DNA of 64,000 nucleotides from Streptomyces virginiae (GCF_000720455.1 NZ_JOAK01000020.1:127523-191522), one strand, 5' to 3'; numbered from the stretch's first letter, positions 8,437 through 17,271 are shown. A program made the numbers and translations. Notes: generated by a model not told the origin, from the sequence alone.

Positions 8437-11115
8437 ATGACGAGCCACGCAACCGAAGTCGACCTCGAAGAACTGCTCCGCCGGGCGCTGGACTCCTCCG
8501 GTGCGGGCCCGCGTTGGACCACCGACGCGGACGAGATGTGGTGCCGCCTCACGCCCCTGACCGCCCCCCGACGCGACCAGGGATGGAAGCTGCACGTGTC
8601 GGCGACCTCCGCCTCCGCCCCCGCGGTCCTCGCCAGGTCCCTGGACGTGCTGCTGAGGGAGGAATCGGCGTTCAAGTTCGCCCGGTCCCCGGAGAAGGTC
8701 GGCGCGCTCAACTCCCGCGCCACGCCCCGGGGAAGCTCCGGCAAGTTCCTCACCGTCTACCCGCGCTCCGACGCCGACGCGGCCCGCATCGCACTCGACT
8801 TGCACCGGGCCACCGCGGGGCTGGCCGGCCCCCGGATCCTGTCGGACCAGCCGTACGCCGCGAACAGCCTGGTGCACTACCGCTACGGCGCCTTCGTCGG
8901 CCGCCGGCGGCTCTCGGACGACGGTCTGCTGGTGTGGTTCATAGAAGACCCCGACGGCAACCCCGTCGAGGACAAGCGCACCGGCCGGTACTCCCCGCCC
9001 TCCTGGGCCGTCAGCCCCTTCCCCGCCTCGGCCCCCGTCCCGCCGCGCGACCCGAGCACGACGGACGCGCCGGTGCTGCTCGGCGGCCGCTTCTCGGTGC
9101 GCGAGGCGATCCGCCACACCAACAAGGGCGGCGTCTACCGGGGTACGGACGTCACCACCGGCGCGCCCGTGGTCATCAAGGAGGCCCGGCCGCACGTGGA
9201 GGCCGACGCGTCCGGCCACGACGTCCGCGACTGGCTGCGCGCCGAGGCCCGGACACTGCGGAGCCTCGACGGCACGGGCCTGGCACCGGAACCCGTCGCC
9301 ATGTTCGAGCACGCCGGACACCTGTTCCTGGCCCAGGAGGAAGTACCGGGCGTCCCCTTGCGCAACTGGGTCGCCGAACACTTCCGTGACGCCGGAAGCG
9401 AGCGCTACCGCAGCGACGCCCTCGCGATGGCGGCCCGCCTCGTCGACCTCGTCGCCGCTGCCCACGCCCACGGCTGCGTCCTGCGGGACTTCACACCCGG
9501 CAACATCATGGTCCGGCCGGACGGCGAACTGCGCCTCATCGACCTCGAACTCGCCGTCCTCAAGGGCGACACCGCCCTCCCGACGACGGTCGGAACCCCC
9601 GGCTTCAGCGCCCCCGAGCGCCTGCACGACGCACCCGTCTCGCCCACGGCCGACTACTACAGCCTCGGCGCCACCGTGTGCTTCGTCCTCGCCGGGAAGG
9701 TCCCCAACCTGCTGCCCGAGGAGCCGGCCGGCCGGCCCCCGCAGCAGCGGCTCGCCGAATGGCTCGCCGCCTGCGAGGCGACGCTCGACCTGCCCGACGG
9801 ACCGCACGAGATGATCCTCGGACTGATGAGGGACGAGCCCGCCGAGCGCTGGGACCCCGCCAGGGCGCGCACGGCACTGCGCCGGACGGAACGCGAACTC
9901 CCGCACCGCCGCCACCACCACGACACCATCGCCATCGCCGCGAACCGCAGCGACGCGTGCCACGACCTGACGCAGACCGCCGTGGCGGGCATCGTGGAGC
10001 ACCTCGTCGACTCCATGACCCCGGACGACGACAAGCGGCTGTGGCCCGTCTCCACCATGGCGGGGGAGACCGACCCGTGCACCGTGCAGCAGGGCGCGGC
10101 CGGCGTTCTGGCCGTCCTGACCAGGTACTTCGAGCTCACCGGCGACCCGCGCCTGCCGGAGCTGATATCCACCGCGGGCCACTGGACAGCGGCCCGCACC
10201 GACCTGGACTCCGTACGCCCCGGCCTGCACTTCGGCGGCCGCGGCACCGCCTGGGCGCTGTACGACGCCGGAAGCGCAGTCGGCGACCGCGCCCTCATGG
10301 ACCACGCACTGGCCCTCGCCCTCGCGCCGCAGACACCGACGCCCAGCCATGACATCACCCACGGCGCCGCCGGCAGCGGACTCGCCGCGGCCCACCTGTG
10401 GCACCGCACCGGGGATCCCCGCCTGGCGGACCTGGTCGTCGACGCCGCCGACCGGCTGGCCGCGGCCGCGCGCCGCGAGCCGCCCGGAGTGAGCTGGCCG
10501 GTACCCGCCGAAGCCGTCTCCGAGGAAGCGGGCAAACGCTACCTGGGCTTCGCGCACGGCACCGCCGGCATCGGCTGCTTCCTCCTCGCCGCCGCGACCG
10601 TCGCGGACCGGCGGGACTACACCGAGCTGGCGGTGGAGGCGGGCGAACACCTGCTCGCCCACGCCGTGCTCGTCGGTGAGGCCGCCCAGTGGCCGGCCCA
10701 GGCGACCGACCCGCCCACGGCCCCGTACTGGTGCCACGGCTCGGCCGGCATCGGCACCTTCCTGGTGCGGCTCTGGCGCGCCACCGGCGACGACCGGTTC
10801 GGCGATCTCGCCCGCCGCGCGACGCGCGCCGTCGTCGAACGGGCCTCCCGCGCGGCCCTCACCCAATGCCACGGCCTGGCGGGCAACGGCGACTTCCTCC
10901 TCGACATGGTCGAGGCGACGGGGGAGAGGTCCTACCGCACCATGGCCGAACACCTGGCCCGCCTCGTCGTCGCCGAGCGGTCCCACCGCGCCGGCCACGT
11001 CGTCTTCCCCAACGAGTACGGGGACGTCTCGACGAGCTGGAGCGACGGATCCGCAGGAATCCTGGCCTTCCTCCTGCGGATCCGCCACACAGAACCCCGG
11101 CGCTGGATGATCTGA
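8437..11115 (+). CDS. lanL: class IV lanthionine synthetase (LanL)
   Basis: 892 residues from ATG at 8437. Three domains are visible. Residues about 1-190 form the phosphoSer/Thr lyase, with GWKLHVSATSASAP, SGKFLTVYP and HYRYGAFVGRR. Residues about 215-490 form a Ser/Thr kinase with K248 in VVIKEARP, catalytic D351 in LRDFTPGNIM, and DLE in place of DFG. Residues about 500-892 form a LanC cyclase with repeated HG-GAAG-type motifs. The zinc ligands C766 (WCHGSAG) and C811-H812 (QCHGLAG) are all present, which separates class IV LanL from zinc-less class III enzymes. It phosphorylates and dehydrates Ser/Thr of the precursor and adds Cys to form rings. The precursor gene follows 60 bases downstream. 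Confidence 0.93.
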   Translation: MTSHATEVDLEELLRRALDSSGAGPRWTTDADEMWCRLTPLTAPRRDQGWKLHVSATSASAPAVLARSLDVLLREESAFKFARSPEKVGALNSRATPRGSSGKFLTVYPRSDADAARIALDLHRATAGLAGPRILSDQPYAANSLVHYRYGAFVGRRRLSDDGLLVWFIEDPDGNPVEDKRTGRYSPPSWAVSPFPASAPVPPRDPSTTDAPVLLGGRFSVREAIRHTNKGGVYRGTDVTTGAPVVIKEARPHVEADASGHDVRDWLRAEARTLRSLDGTGLAPEPVAMFEHAGHLFLAQEEVPGVPLRNWVAEHFRDAGSERYRSDALAMAARLVDLVAAAHAHGCVLRDFTPGNIMVRPDGELRLIDLELAVLKGDTALPTTVGTPGFSAPERLHDAPVSPTADYYSLGATVCFVLAGKVPNLLPEEPAGRPPQQRLAEWLAACEATLDLPDGPHEMILGLMRDEPAERWDPARARTALRRTERELPHRRHHHDTIAIAANRSDACHDLTQTAVAGIVEHLVDSMTPDDDKRLWPVSTMAGETDPCTVQQGAAGVLAVLTRYFELTGDPRLPELISTAGHWTAARTDLDSVRPGLHFGGRGTAWALYDAGSAVGDRALMDHALALALAPQTPTPSHDITHGAAGSGLAAAHLWHRTGDPRLADLVVDAADRLAAAARREPPGVSWPVPAEAVSEEAGKRYLGFAHGTAGIGCFLLAAATVADRRDYTELAVEAGEHLLAHAVLVGEAAQWPAQATDPPTAPYWCHGSAGIGTFLVRLWRATGDDRFGDLARRATRAVVERASRAALTQCHGLAGNGDFLLDMVEATGERSYRTMAEHLARLVVAERSHRAGHVVFPNEYGDVSTSWSDGSAGILAFLLRIRHTEPRRWMI

Positions 11116-11132
11116 CCCAGCCGCCGGTTTGA

Positions 11133-11151
11133 GCGGCAGGGACCCTGCCGC
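11133..11151 (+). promoter_or_regulatory. short perfect hairpin between synthetase and precursor genes
   Basis: Nine-base arms at 11133-11141 and 11143-11151 flank a single base, so it is an almost continuous palindrome. It lies between the LanL stop and the precursor ribosome site (AAGGAGA at 11164-11170). It could be an mRNA processing or stabilising element that raises precursor expression relative to the enzyme, or a protein-binding palindrome. The pairing is seen; the role is inferred. Confidence 0.4.
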
Positions 11152-11175
11152 CACATCACAGAGAAGGAGAAAGTC

Positions 11176-11331
11176 ATGGAGAACCGCGACCTCGAACTGC
11201 TGGCTCACCTGCACGCCCTTCCGGAGACCGACCCGGTCGGCGTCGACGGCGCCCCGTTCGCCGCGACCTGTGAGTGCGTCGGCCTGCTGACGCTCCTCAA
11301 CACCGTCTGCGTGGGCATCAGCTGCGCCTGA
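11176..11331 (+). CDS. lanA: lanthipeptide precursor, venezuelin/streptocollin type (LanA)
   Basis: A 51-residue ORF from ATG at 11176, eight bases or less after a good AAGGAGA ribosome site. The leader (about residues 1-29) contains ELLAHLHALPETDPVGV. The core from about residue 30 contains TCECVGLLTLLNTVC and ends in GISCA. It has four cysteines (32, 34, 45, 50) and four hydroxyl residues in the core region (T31, T39, T43, S49), so up to four thioether rings can form with none left over. From memory this is very close to the precursors of venezuelin and streptocollin, both class IV lanthipeptides. Its place between LanL and the transporter fits that family exactly. The mature product and leader cleavage site are inferred. 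Confidence 0.92.
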   Translation: MENRDLELLAHLHALPETDPVGVDGAPFAATCECVGLLTLLNTVCVGISCA

Positions 11332-11383
11332 CCCCGACAAAGGGCCCTCTCGGCCGGCCTTGACACGAGAAGGCCCCGATGAC

Positions 11384-11423
11384 CTCCGGCCGGTGGCTGC
11401 CCCGCAGCAGCCACCGGCCGGAG
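11384..11423 (+). terminator. 17-bp hairpin after the precursor gene (partial terminator)
   Basis: Perfect arms at 11384-11400 and 11407-11423 with a 6-base loop. It stands about 50 bases after the precursor stop and 92 bases before the ABC ATPase start. In lantibiotic clusters such structures let most transcripts end after the precursor, so that peptide mRNA exceeds transporter mRNA. That reading is inferred from position; the pairing itself is certain. Confidence 0.7.
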
Positions 11424-11515
11424 CACCAACCCGCGCCTGACCGTGGCGCCACCCGTCCCACCCCGAGCCGTACACCCCGGGTCCGCAGACGACACCCCGC
11501 AGACGAGGACCGACC

Positions 11516-12601
11516 ATGCAGCCACACGCCGGTGACGACGTCCCCGCTCAGGCCCTCCTCCTGACAGCCGCGCCCACGGACCACGACACCACCCGGCCCG
11601 CGCCCGAACCGGCGTACGCCATCAGCACGCGCGGCCTGGTCAAGGCCTACCCGGGCCCGGACGGCACCACCGTCCACGCCGTCCGCGGCCTGGACCTCGA
11701 CGTGCGTCAAGGCGAGACCTTCGCCTTCCTCGGCCCCAACGGCGCCGGGAAGTCCACCACCATCGCCATGCTGTGCGCCCTGGCCCGCCCCACCGCCGGA
11801 CGGGCCGTCGTGGCGGGCGCCGACGTCCTCGGCCGGCCGGACCGGGTACGACGACACGTGGGCATGCTCTTCCAGCACAGCGCCCTGGACCCGGACCTGA
11901 CGGCCGAGCAGAACCTCTACATCCACACACGCCTGTACGGGATGGGCCGCCGCCACGCCCGCCGGCGCGTCACCGACACGCTGGAGGCGGTCGCACTGAC
12001 CGGCCGGCGGCGGTCCCCGGTCCGGACCCTGTCGGGCGGCATGCGCCGACGCCTGGAGCTGGCCCGGGGACTGCTGCACGAGCCCCGCATCCTCTTCCTC
12101 GACGAGCCGACCACCGGGCTCGACCCGCACGCCCGCGCACAGGTCTGGGACCATCTGCGCGCACTGCGCGACCGCCACGGCACCACGCTCTTCGTCACCA
12201 CCCACTACCTGGAAGAGGCGGAGAACTGCGATCGCCTCGCCATCATCGACGCAGGCCGCCTGGTCGCACAGGGGACGCCCGCCGCCCTGAAGGCCGCGAT
12301 CGGCGACGACCGGGTGGTCCTGCGCACCGGCGACGACGCGAGGGCGCGACAGGTCGTACGCGACACCGCTCCGCCGGGCACCGCCCCCACCGTGGACACC
12401 GACGGTCTCTGCCTGCGCCTACCGGACGGGAGCGCCTGGATCCCCCGCCTGTGCGCGGCGCTGGCGGCCCACGGCATCCCCGTACGGGCGGCATCCGCGA
12501 CCCCGCCCACGCTCGACGACGTCTTCTTCCACCACACCGGCCGCAGCCTCAACACCGCCCGGCCCCCGCAGACGCGCTCACACTCCGGGAGGGACGCATG
12601 A
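11516..12601 (+). CDS. ABC transporter ATPase of the lanthipeptide cluster (LanT-like)
   Basis: 361 residues from ATG at 11516 with a GAGGA ribosome site. It has Walker A (FLGPNGAGKST), a Q-loop (MLFQHSALD), the signature LSGGM, Walker B (RILFLDEPTTG) and the switch histidine (VTTHYLEE), all in the DrrA/CcmA-type order for drug and peptide export. An N-terminal extension of about 35 residues precedes the ATPase core. It overlaps its permease by ATGA. It has no peptidase domain, so leader removal must be done by a protease encoded elsewhere, as in other class IV clusters. Confidence 0.9.
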   Translation: MQPHAGDDVPAQALLLTAAPTDHDTTRPAPEPAYAISTRGLVKAYPGPDGTTVHAVRGLDLDVRQGETFAFLGPNGAGKSTTIAMLCALARPTAGRAVVAGADVLGRPDRVRRHVGMLFQHSALDPDLTAEQNLYIHTRLYGMGRRHARRRVTDTLEAVALTGRRRSPVRTLSGGMRRRLELARGLLHEPRILFLDEPTTGLDPHARAQVWDHLRALRDRHGTTLFVTTHYLEEAENCDRLAIIDAGRLVAQGTPAALKAAIGDDRVVLRTGDDARARQVVRDTAPPGTAPTVDTDGLCLRLPDGSAWIPRLCAALAAHGIPVRAASATPPTLDDVFFHHTGRSLNTARPPQTRSHSGRDA

Positions 12602-13455
12602 CGGCACCCGCGCTCCGCGCCCCCGCGACCGCCGACGACGGCCGCGAACCGACCCGCCTACGGCGTGAACTGCGCGCGATCCACGGCCTGGTCCACCGCG
12701 ACCTGCTGCGCCTGTCCTCCCAGCCCACCCACACGGCCCTCATGCTGCTCCAGCCGGTGCTGTACCTCTTCATCCTCGGAGGCGGGCTGGCCGCCCTGAT
12801 CCCCGCCTCCACGCTGGGCGTCGGCTACCAGACCTACCTCTTCCCCGGCATGCTGATGATGACGGTCCAGACGCCGGCCATCATGGTCGGCATCCGCCTG
12901 ATCACCGACCGGCAGAGCGGCTATCTGCGCGAGCTGCTCATGGCCCCGGTCAGCCGCACCACCCTGCTCCTGGGCAGCTGCGCCGGAGGCACCACCGTCG
13001 CCGCGGTCCAGGGGGCGGTGCTCCTCGCACTGGCCGGCGCCGTGGGCCTGCCCTACGATCCGCTGCTGCTGGCGCTGCTCATGGCCGGCATGATCCTGGC
13101 CTCCTTCACCATCACCGCACTGTCCCTGGCCCTGGCCGTGAGTCTCCAACGGGCCGAGGTCTTCCACATGCTGCTCGGCGTCGTGATGATGCCGCTGCTG
13201 TTCCTCTCCGGCGGGTTCTTCCCACTCGAAAGCCTGCCGGGGTGGGCCCGCGCCCTCGCCGCCGTGAATCCGATCGCCTACGGAGTGGACCTGCTCCGCC
13301 GTTCCATCACGCTCCGGTTGCCGGACCGGGCGGCCGCGGCGGGCATCGAGTGGTTCGGCAGCCGCCCCCCACTGGCCCTGGAAGCCGCCGCCCTCGCATC
13401 GGCCGGCGCCCTTGCCCTCCTCTGGGCCGCCCACCGCTTCAAGCGCCCCGAGTAG
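12598..13455 (+). CDS. ABC-2 type permease of the lanthipeptide cluster
   Basis: 285 residues with six hydrophobic segments, for example LMLLQPVLYLFILGGGLAAL and LLGVVMMPLLFLSGGFFPLE. The latter is the hallmark of DrrB-type ABC-2 permeases. The start ATG at 12598 overlaps the ATPase stop. With the ATPase it should export the modified peptide or give immunity. It corresponds in position to VenH of the venezuelin cluster. This is the last gene of the lan operon. Confidence 0.88.
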   Translation: MTAPALRAPATADDGREPTRLRRELRAIHGLVHRDLLRLSSQPTHTALMLLQPVLYLFILGGGLAALIPASTLGVGYQTYLFPGMLMMTVQTPAIMVGIRLITDRQSGYLRELLMAPVSRTTLLLGSCAGGTTVAAVQGAVLLALAGAVGLPYDPLLLALLMAGMILASFTITALSLALAVSLQRAEVFHMLLGVVMMPLLFLSGGFFPLESLPGWARALAAVNPIAYGVDLLRRSITLRLPDRAAAAGIEWFGSRPPLALEAAALASAGALALLWAAHRFKRPE

Positions 13456-13852
13456 GGCCGCCCGCAACGACCCGGCCGCCTCGTGACAGCCCGTCACCAC
13501 GCAGCGAGGAAGTGCCCCTCGTCGCCGTACCCATTTCCTTCCCGGTCGTGAAGCTGAATGCCGACCTGATGAAAACGCGACGTTCTTGCCCGTCGGTTCG
13601 ACTCCCGTCCATTGCGTCCGCTGCGGTTGAATCCCCGTGGGAGTGCGCTCACGCTGAATTCCTCGGCCCGCATTCGCGATGATCCAGGCGGGCTCGCCCG
13701 ACCCGTTCGCGCGTTTTCTGCTCCGTCCGAGCTGTCCGCCCGCCCGTACGGATCATGCCGGGGAGCCGACGGCGGTGGCGCATGATCGGCTGGGCTCGGC
13801 TGGTTGCGGTCCCCTGACGGCCGGCCGTACATCCCAGGAGGAGGAGTCCCCG
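13456..13852. other. gene-free stretch between the lanthipeptide cluster and the beta-helix gene
   Basis: About 400 bases without a credible gene. A weak 5-bp hairpin lies at 13483-13497 just after the permease. The last bases contain a strong AGGAGGAG ribosome site for the next gene. A GGTTCGACTCCC sequence near 13606 resembles a tRNA T-loop, but no cloverleaf can be built around it. Confidence 0.5.
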
Positions 13853-15241
13853 ATGTCTCGTCGGCATGTCCCGGCCGTCCTCGGCCTCGTGGCGGGCGCG
13901 CTGGTGGCGGTCCCCGCCCCGGCCGCTCACGCCGCCACGGTGCAGGTTCGCTGCTCGGTCCCGGATCTCGTCGCGGCGGTCGACGCGGCGAACAGCTCAC
14001 CGGGGCCGGACACGCTCCAGCTGGCGCGCAAGTGCACGTACACGCTGACGGCGCCGGACCCCGTGAACCCCGGCAACGGGCTACCGGTGATCACCAGTGA
14101 GATCACCATCGACGGACGTGGGGCCACCATCAGGCGGGACGAGCGCGGCAACAAGGTGCCGAAGTTCCGGATCCTGTTCGTCGGTCCGACGGGAAACCTC
14201 ACGCTCACCCGCACGACGATCAGCGGCGGCTTCGCCACGGACTGCCCCGCATTTCCCGACCCTCCGGGCCTGGCCTGCGGCGGCGGCATCTCCAACACCG
14301 GAACGATGAAGGTGACGCGCAGCAAGTTCATCGGCAACACCGCCCGGTCCGACGTGTTCGCCCAGGGCGGCGGCATCGACAGCCCCGGCAGCGGAAGCGT
14401 GAGCGAGACCGAAGTCACCGCGAACCACGTCGTCTACAGCGGGAGCGAAGCCGGCGGCGGCGCCGCCGGTGGCGCCATCTCGAACGACGGTCCGCTCACG
14501 GTCACCCGGTCCCGGCTGACCGGGAACACCGCGACCGTCACCAAGGACACGCAGAGCACCGCGTTCGCGGCCGGCATCATCAGCTTCGCCGAGACGACCG
14601 TCGAGGACACGGTCATCAGCAGGAACCGTGCCTTCGCCCCGGGCGGCATCGCGCGTGGCGCCGTCTCCAACGGCATCCCGGTGCCCGGCAGGCTCACCGT
14701 GACCGGCGGCGCCATCAGCGACAACACGTCGGACGCACCGCACGGTGTCGCCCAGGGCGGCGGCATCGCGAACAACGGCCTGATGACCGCGAGCAGGGTG
14801 AGGATCAGCGGCAACCGGGCGGTGGCAAAGGACGGTACCGCACGAGGTGGAGGCGTCCGCGTGGGCCCCTTCGGCACGCTGGAGCTGACCGACAGCCACG
14901 TCACCGGGAACACCGCCGAAGCGCCGAACGGCACGGCTCAGGGCGGCGGCCTCGACAACCCCGACGGCGGCACCCTGACGGCCAGCCGCAACAAGGTCCT
15001 CCGGAACGCGGTCACCGCCAAGGACGGCACCGCACAGGGCGGCGGCCTCTACCACGCCGGCGGAACCACGGGGCTGGGCACCACCACGCTGCGGGAGAAC
15101 ACCATCACCCACAACCGGGCGGGCGACGGCGGCGGCATCTTCAAGGCCTCCGGCGTCCTCACCCTGAACGGCGACGTCATCCGCGACAACCAGCCGAACA
15201 ACTGCAGCCCGGCCGGCACGGTCCCGGGCTGCACCGGCTGA
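13853..15241 (+). CDS. secreted right-handed beta-helix repeat protein
   Basis: 462 residues from ATG at 13853, chosen for the AGGAGGAG site just upstream and the signal peptide that follows (RRH, then a hydrophobic core, then PAAHAATV). The mature part repeats units such as GGGISNTGTMKVTRSKFIGN, with recurring GGGI, N-G-x-L-T and GN-T-A elements. These are typical of parallel beta-helices related to Pmp/polysaccharide-lyase-like proteins. There are about nine coils. No catalytic residues are recognisable, so it may bind or process an extracellular polysaccharide. It is likely monocistronic, with a hairpin 14 bases after the stop. Confidence 0.75.
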   Translation: MSRRHVPAVLGLVAGALVAVPAPAAHAATVQVRCSVPDLVAAVDAANSSPGPDTLQLARKCTYTLTAPDPVNPGNGLPVITSEITIDGRGATIRRDERGNKVPKFRILFVGPTGNLTLTRTTISGGFATDCPAFPDPPGLACGGGISNTGTMKVTRSKFIGNTARSDVFAQGGGIDSPGSGSVSETEVTANHVVYSGSEAGGGAAGGAISNDGPLTVTRSRLTGNTATVTKDTQSTAFAAGIISFAETTVEDTVISRNRAFAPGGIARGAVSNGIPVPGRLTVTGGAISDNTSDAPHGVAQGGGIANNGLMTASRVRISGNRAVAKDGTARGGGVRVGPFGTLELTDSHVTGNTAEAPNGTAQGGGLDNPDGGTLTASRNKVLRNAVTAKDGTAQGGGLYHAGGTTGLGTTTLRENTITHNRAGDGGGIFKASGVLTLNGDVIRDNQPNNCSPAGTVPGCTG

Positions 15242-15254
15242 CGGCCCTGCCCGT

Positions 15255-15279
15255 GGGGCGGAGGTGCCTCTCCGCCCCG
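15255..15279. terminator. bidirectional hairpin between convergent genes
   Basis: Nine-bp arms at 15255-15263 and 15270-15278 with a 6-base loop. It lies between the end of the beta-helix gene and the convergent phospholipase D gene, so it can serve both. Confidence 0.65.
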
Positions 15280-15298
15280 TCGGCCACGCTGCGCCGCC

Positions 15299-16504
15299 TC
15301 ACAGGAAGCGGCGCAGCGGCCGGACCGACAGTTCCCGGGCGCGCTGGACAGCTGAGCGGCGGCGCCAGCGGCCCGGAGCGATGCGCGTGCTGGCCCGGAG
15401 GTCCTCGTCGTAGTGCTCGTCCAGGGTGCGGGTGACCGCCGGGTCCATCACGGCCAGCATGACCTCCTCGTCGTGGTCGAGGGAGCGGCGGTTGAAGTTG
15501 GACGAGCCGATGAGGGAGACCACCCCGTCCATCGTCAGGATCTTGGCGTGCATCATCGTCGGCTGGTACTGGTGGATGCGCACCCCGGCGGCGGTCAGCG
15601 CCTCGTAGTGGTGCTGACCCGCCAGCTGGCACACCCGCTTGTCGGTGTGCGGGCCGGGCAGCAGGACCTCGACGGTCACGCCCCGGCGGGCGGTGGCGGA
15701 CAGCAGCTCGACGAAGTAGTCGTCCGGGGCGAAGTACGCGGTCGCCAGGCGCACGCGCTCCTGCGCCGACTCCAGGACGACCCGCATCAGCGTCTGCATG
15801 TCCTGCCACCCGAAGGCGGCCGAGCCGCGCACCACCTGGACGACGGCGGAGCCGGCCGGCTCGTGGCCCACGAAACGGTCGCGGTCGTCGAAGAGTTCGG
15901 GATGGCACTCCGCCCAGTTCTGGGCGAACGCGGCGGCGATCCCGTCGACGGCCGGCCCGCGGACCTCGGCGTGCGTGTCACGCCACTCGTGCGGATTGCG
16001 GGCGTCGCCGCACCACTCCTCGGCTATGCCGACGCCGCCCGTGAAGGCGGTCCGTTCGTCGACGACGAGGACCTTGCGGTGGCAGCGGTGGTTCTGCTTG
16101 AGCGGGGAGAGGAAGAAGGGTCTGCGGAACCAGGCGACGTCCACCCCGGCCGTGCTCATCCGGTCCAGCAGGTCCTGTTCGATCAGGCGGCTGCCGAAGC
16201 CGTCCAGCAGCAGCCGCACGCGCACGCCGTGCCGGGCCCGCTCGGCCAGGGCCTCGGCGAACCGGCGGGCGATGTCGCCCTTCCAGTAGACGAAGGTCAT
16301 CATGTCGACCGTGTGCCGGGCGGAGGAGATCGCGTCGAGCATCGCGGCGAAGATCTCGTCGCCGTTGCGCAACGGACGTACGGAGTTCCCCTCGGTCGCC
16401 GCGATGCCGATGAGGCGTTCGAGACGGCGGCGGATGCGGCGGATGCGCTCCTCGTCCCGGTCGGTTGCGTCGGCCGGGGCGACGCCGGTGTCGGTGGTGG
16501 TCAT
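15299..16504 (-). CDS. phospholipase D superfamily protein, cardiolipin synthase-like
   Basis: 401 residues from ATG at 16504. It has two HxKxxxxD motifs: H142/K144/D149 in CHRKVLVVDE and H319/K321/D326 in MMHAKILTMD, each followed by the GG or GSSN element of the family. Bacterial cardiolipin synthases of this size condense phosphatidylglycerol with a second phospholipid. It lacks the two N-terminal transmembrane helices of ClsA, as in ClsB-like and soluble forms. Its start overlaps the stop of the upstream Mrr-like nuclease gene (ATGA), so the two proteins are made together. A nuclease-like role for this PLD protein is an alternative. Confidence 0.8.
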   Translation of the reverse strand: MTTTDTGVAPADATDRDEERIRRIRRRLERLIGIAATEGNSVRPLRNGDEIFAAMLDAISSARHTVDMMTFVYWKGDIARRFAEALAERARHGVRVRLLLDGFGSRLIEQDLLDRMSTAGVDVAWFRRPFFLSPLKQNHRCHRKVLVVDERTAFTGGVGIAEEWCGDARNPHEWRDTHAEVRGPAVDGIAAAFAQNWAECHPELFDDRDRFVGHEPAGSAVVQVVRGSAAFGWQDMQTLMRVVLESAQERVRLATAYFAPDDYFVELLSATARRGVTVEVLLPGPHTDKRVCQLAGQHHYEALTAAGVRIHQYQPTMMHAKILTMDGVVSLIGSSNFNRRSLDHDEEVMLAVMDPAVTRTLDEHYDEDLRASTRIAPGRWRRRSAVQRARELSVRPLRRFL

Positions 16505-17271
16505 GATGTGGCTCCTCGGACGGGGGTGGACGGGGCGGGTGCGGGCGCGGCGGCGCCGGACTCCCACGGGGGAGGCGCCTGCTGTTCGGTCCAGGCGGCC
16601 AGGGCCTCGCCGTCGACGCGGACTATCCCGCAGGTGTCGGCGTACTCGGCGGCGGGCGCGGTGAAGGAGCTGGTCGTCACGATGACGGCGACGTCGGCCT
16701 CGTGGACCACGAAGCAGGTTCCGCCGAAGCGCTGGAGGTCCTGCGAGCCGACCCGGTTGTCCTCGGCGTAGTGCTTGCACTGGAGCACGACGCGTCGCCC
16801 GTCCGCCGTGGTCGCGAGGACGTCGGCGCCCAGGTCGCCCGCGCCGCCGACCACCTCCACCGAGGTGCAGCCGTCGCGGGCGCACAGGGCGGCCACCGCG
16901 TGCTCGAAGCCGTCCGCGTCGACCGCGGCGTGGTCGAGGGCGTCACCCCCGACCTCGGGGAGGTCCACGGGCGCCTCCGCGAACCCGGTGGGCCGCGGGG
17001 CGCCGGACCGGCGCCGGACGGGCGCGAAGCTCCACTTCGCCAGGAGCGCGCCCAGCAGCAGGACGGCCAGGGCGGCGACCGGGGTCACCGGGAGCCTGAT
17101 CCCGTCCGCGGGGGCGGCCTTCAGGAAGGCGGCCACGCCTGCGACGGCGGTGCCGAGCAGCCCGAGCGCGAGCACCGCGTCGCGCCCCAGACCGGGGCGC
17201 CCGGGGCCGGTGCGCCCCACAGGTCCGATGCCGCGTACGGACGCGGGCGCGTCCTCCTCGGGTGTGGTCAT
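16501..17271 (-). CDS. membrane-anchored Mrr-type restriction endonuclease-like protein
   Basis: 256 residues from ATG at 17271. Two hydrophobic helices lie near residues 31-50 and 64-80. They are followed by a restriction-endonuclease-fold domain (about 115-225) with the Mrr_cat signature GADVLATTADGRRVVLQCKH. Here D150 and the Q164-x-K166 pair fit the D-QxK active site. The domain may cleave DNA at the inner face of the membrane. Related membrane-linked Mrr proteins are common in actinobacteria, and their role is mostly unknown. The gene is coupled to the PLD-family gene downstream and separated from upstream genes by a strong hairpin. Confidence 0.75.
   Translation of the reverse strand: MTTPEEDAPASVRGIGPVGRTGPGRPGLGRDAVLALGLLGTAVAGVAAFLKAAPADGIRLPVTPVAALAVLLLGALLAKWSFAPVRRRSGAPRPTGFAEAPVDLPEVGGDALDHAAVDADGFEHAVAALCARDGCTSVEVVGGAGDLGADVLATTADGRRVVLQCKHYAEDNRVGSQDLQRFGGTCFVVHEADVAVIVTTSSFTAPAAEYADTCGIVRVDGEALAAWTEQQAPPPWESGAAAPAPAPSTPVRGATS

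Noticed and set aside
8386..11517. Very long antisense frame opposite the lanthionine synthetase
   Set aside because: It is a by-product of high GC at third codon positions; the translation is Gly/Arg/Val-rich with no motif, while the plus strand encodes an intact three-domain enzyme.
13590..13625. tRNA T-loop-like GGTTCGACTCCC sequence
   Set aside because: The flanking bases do not form a T-stem, and no acceptor, D- or anticodon arms can be built around it.
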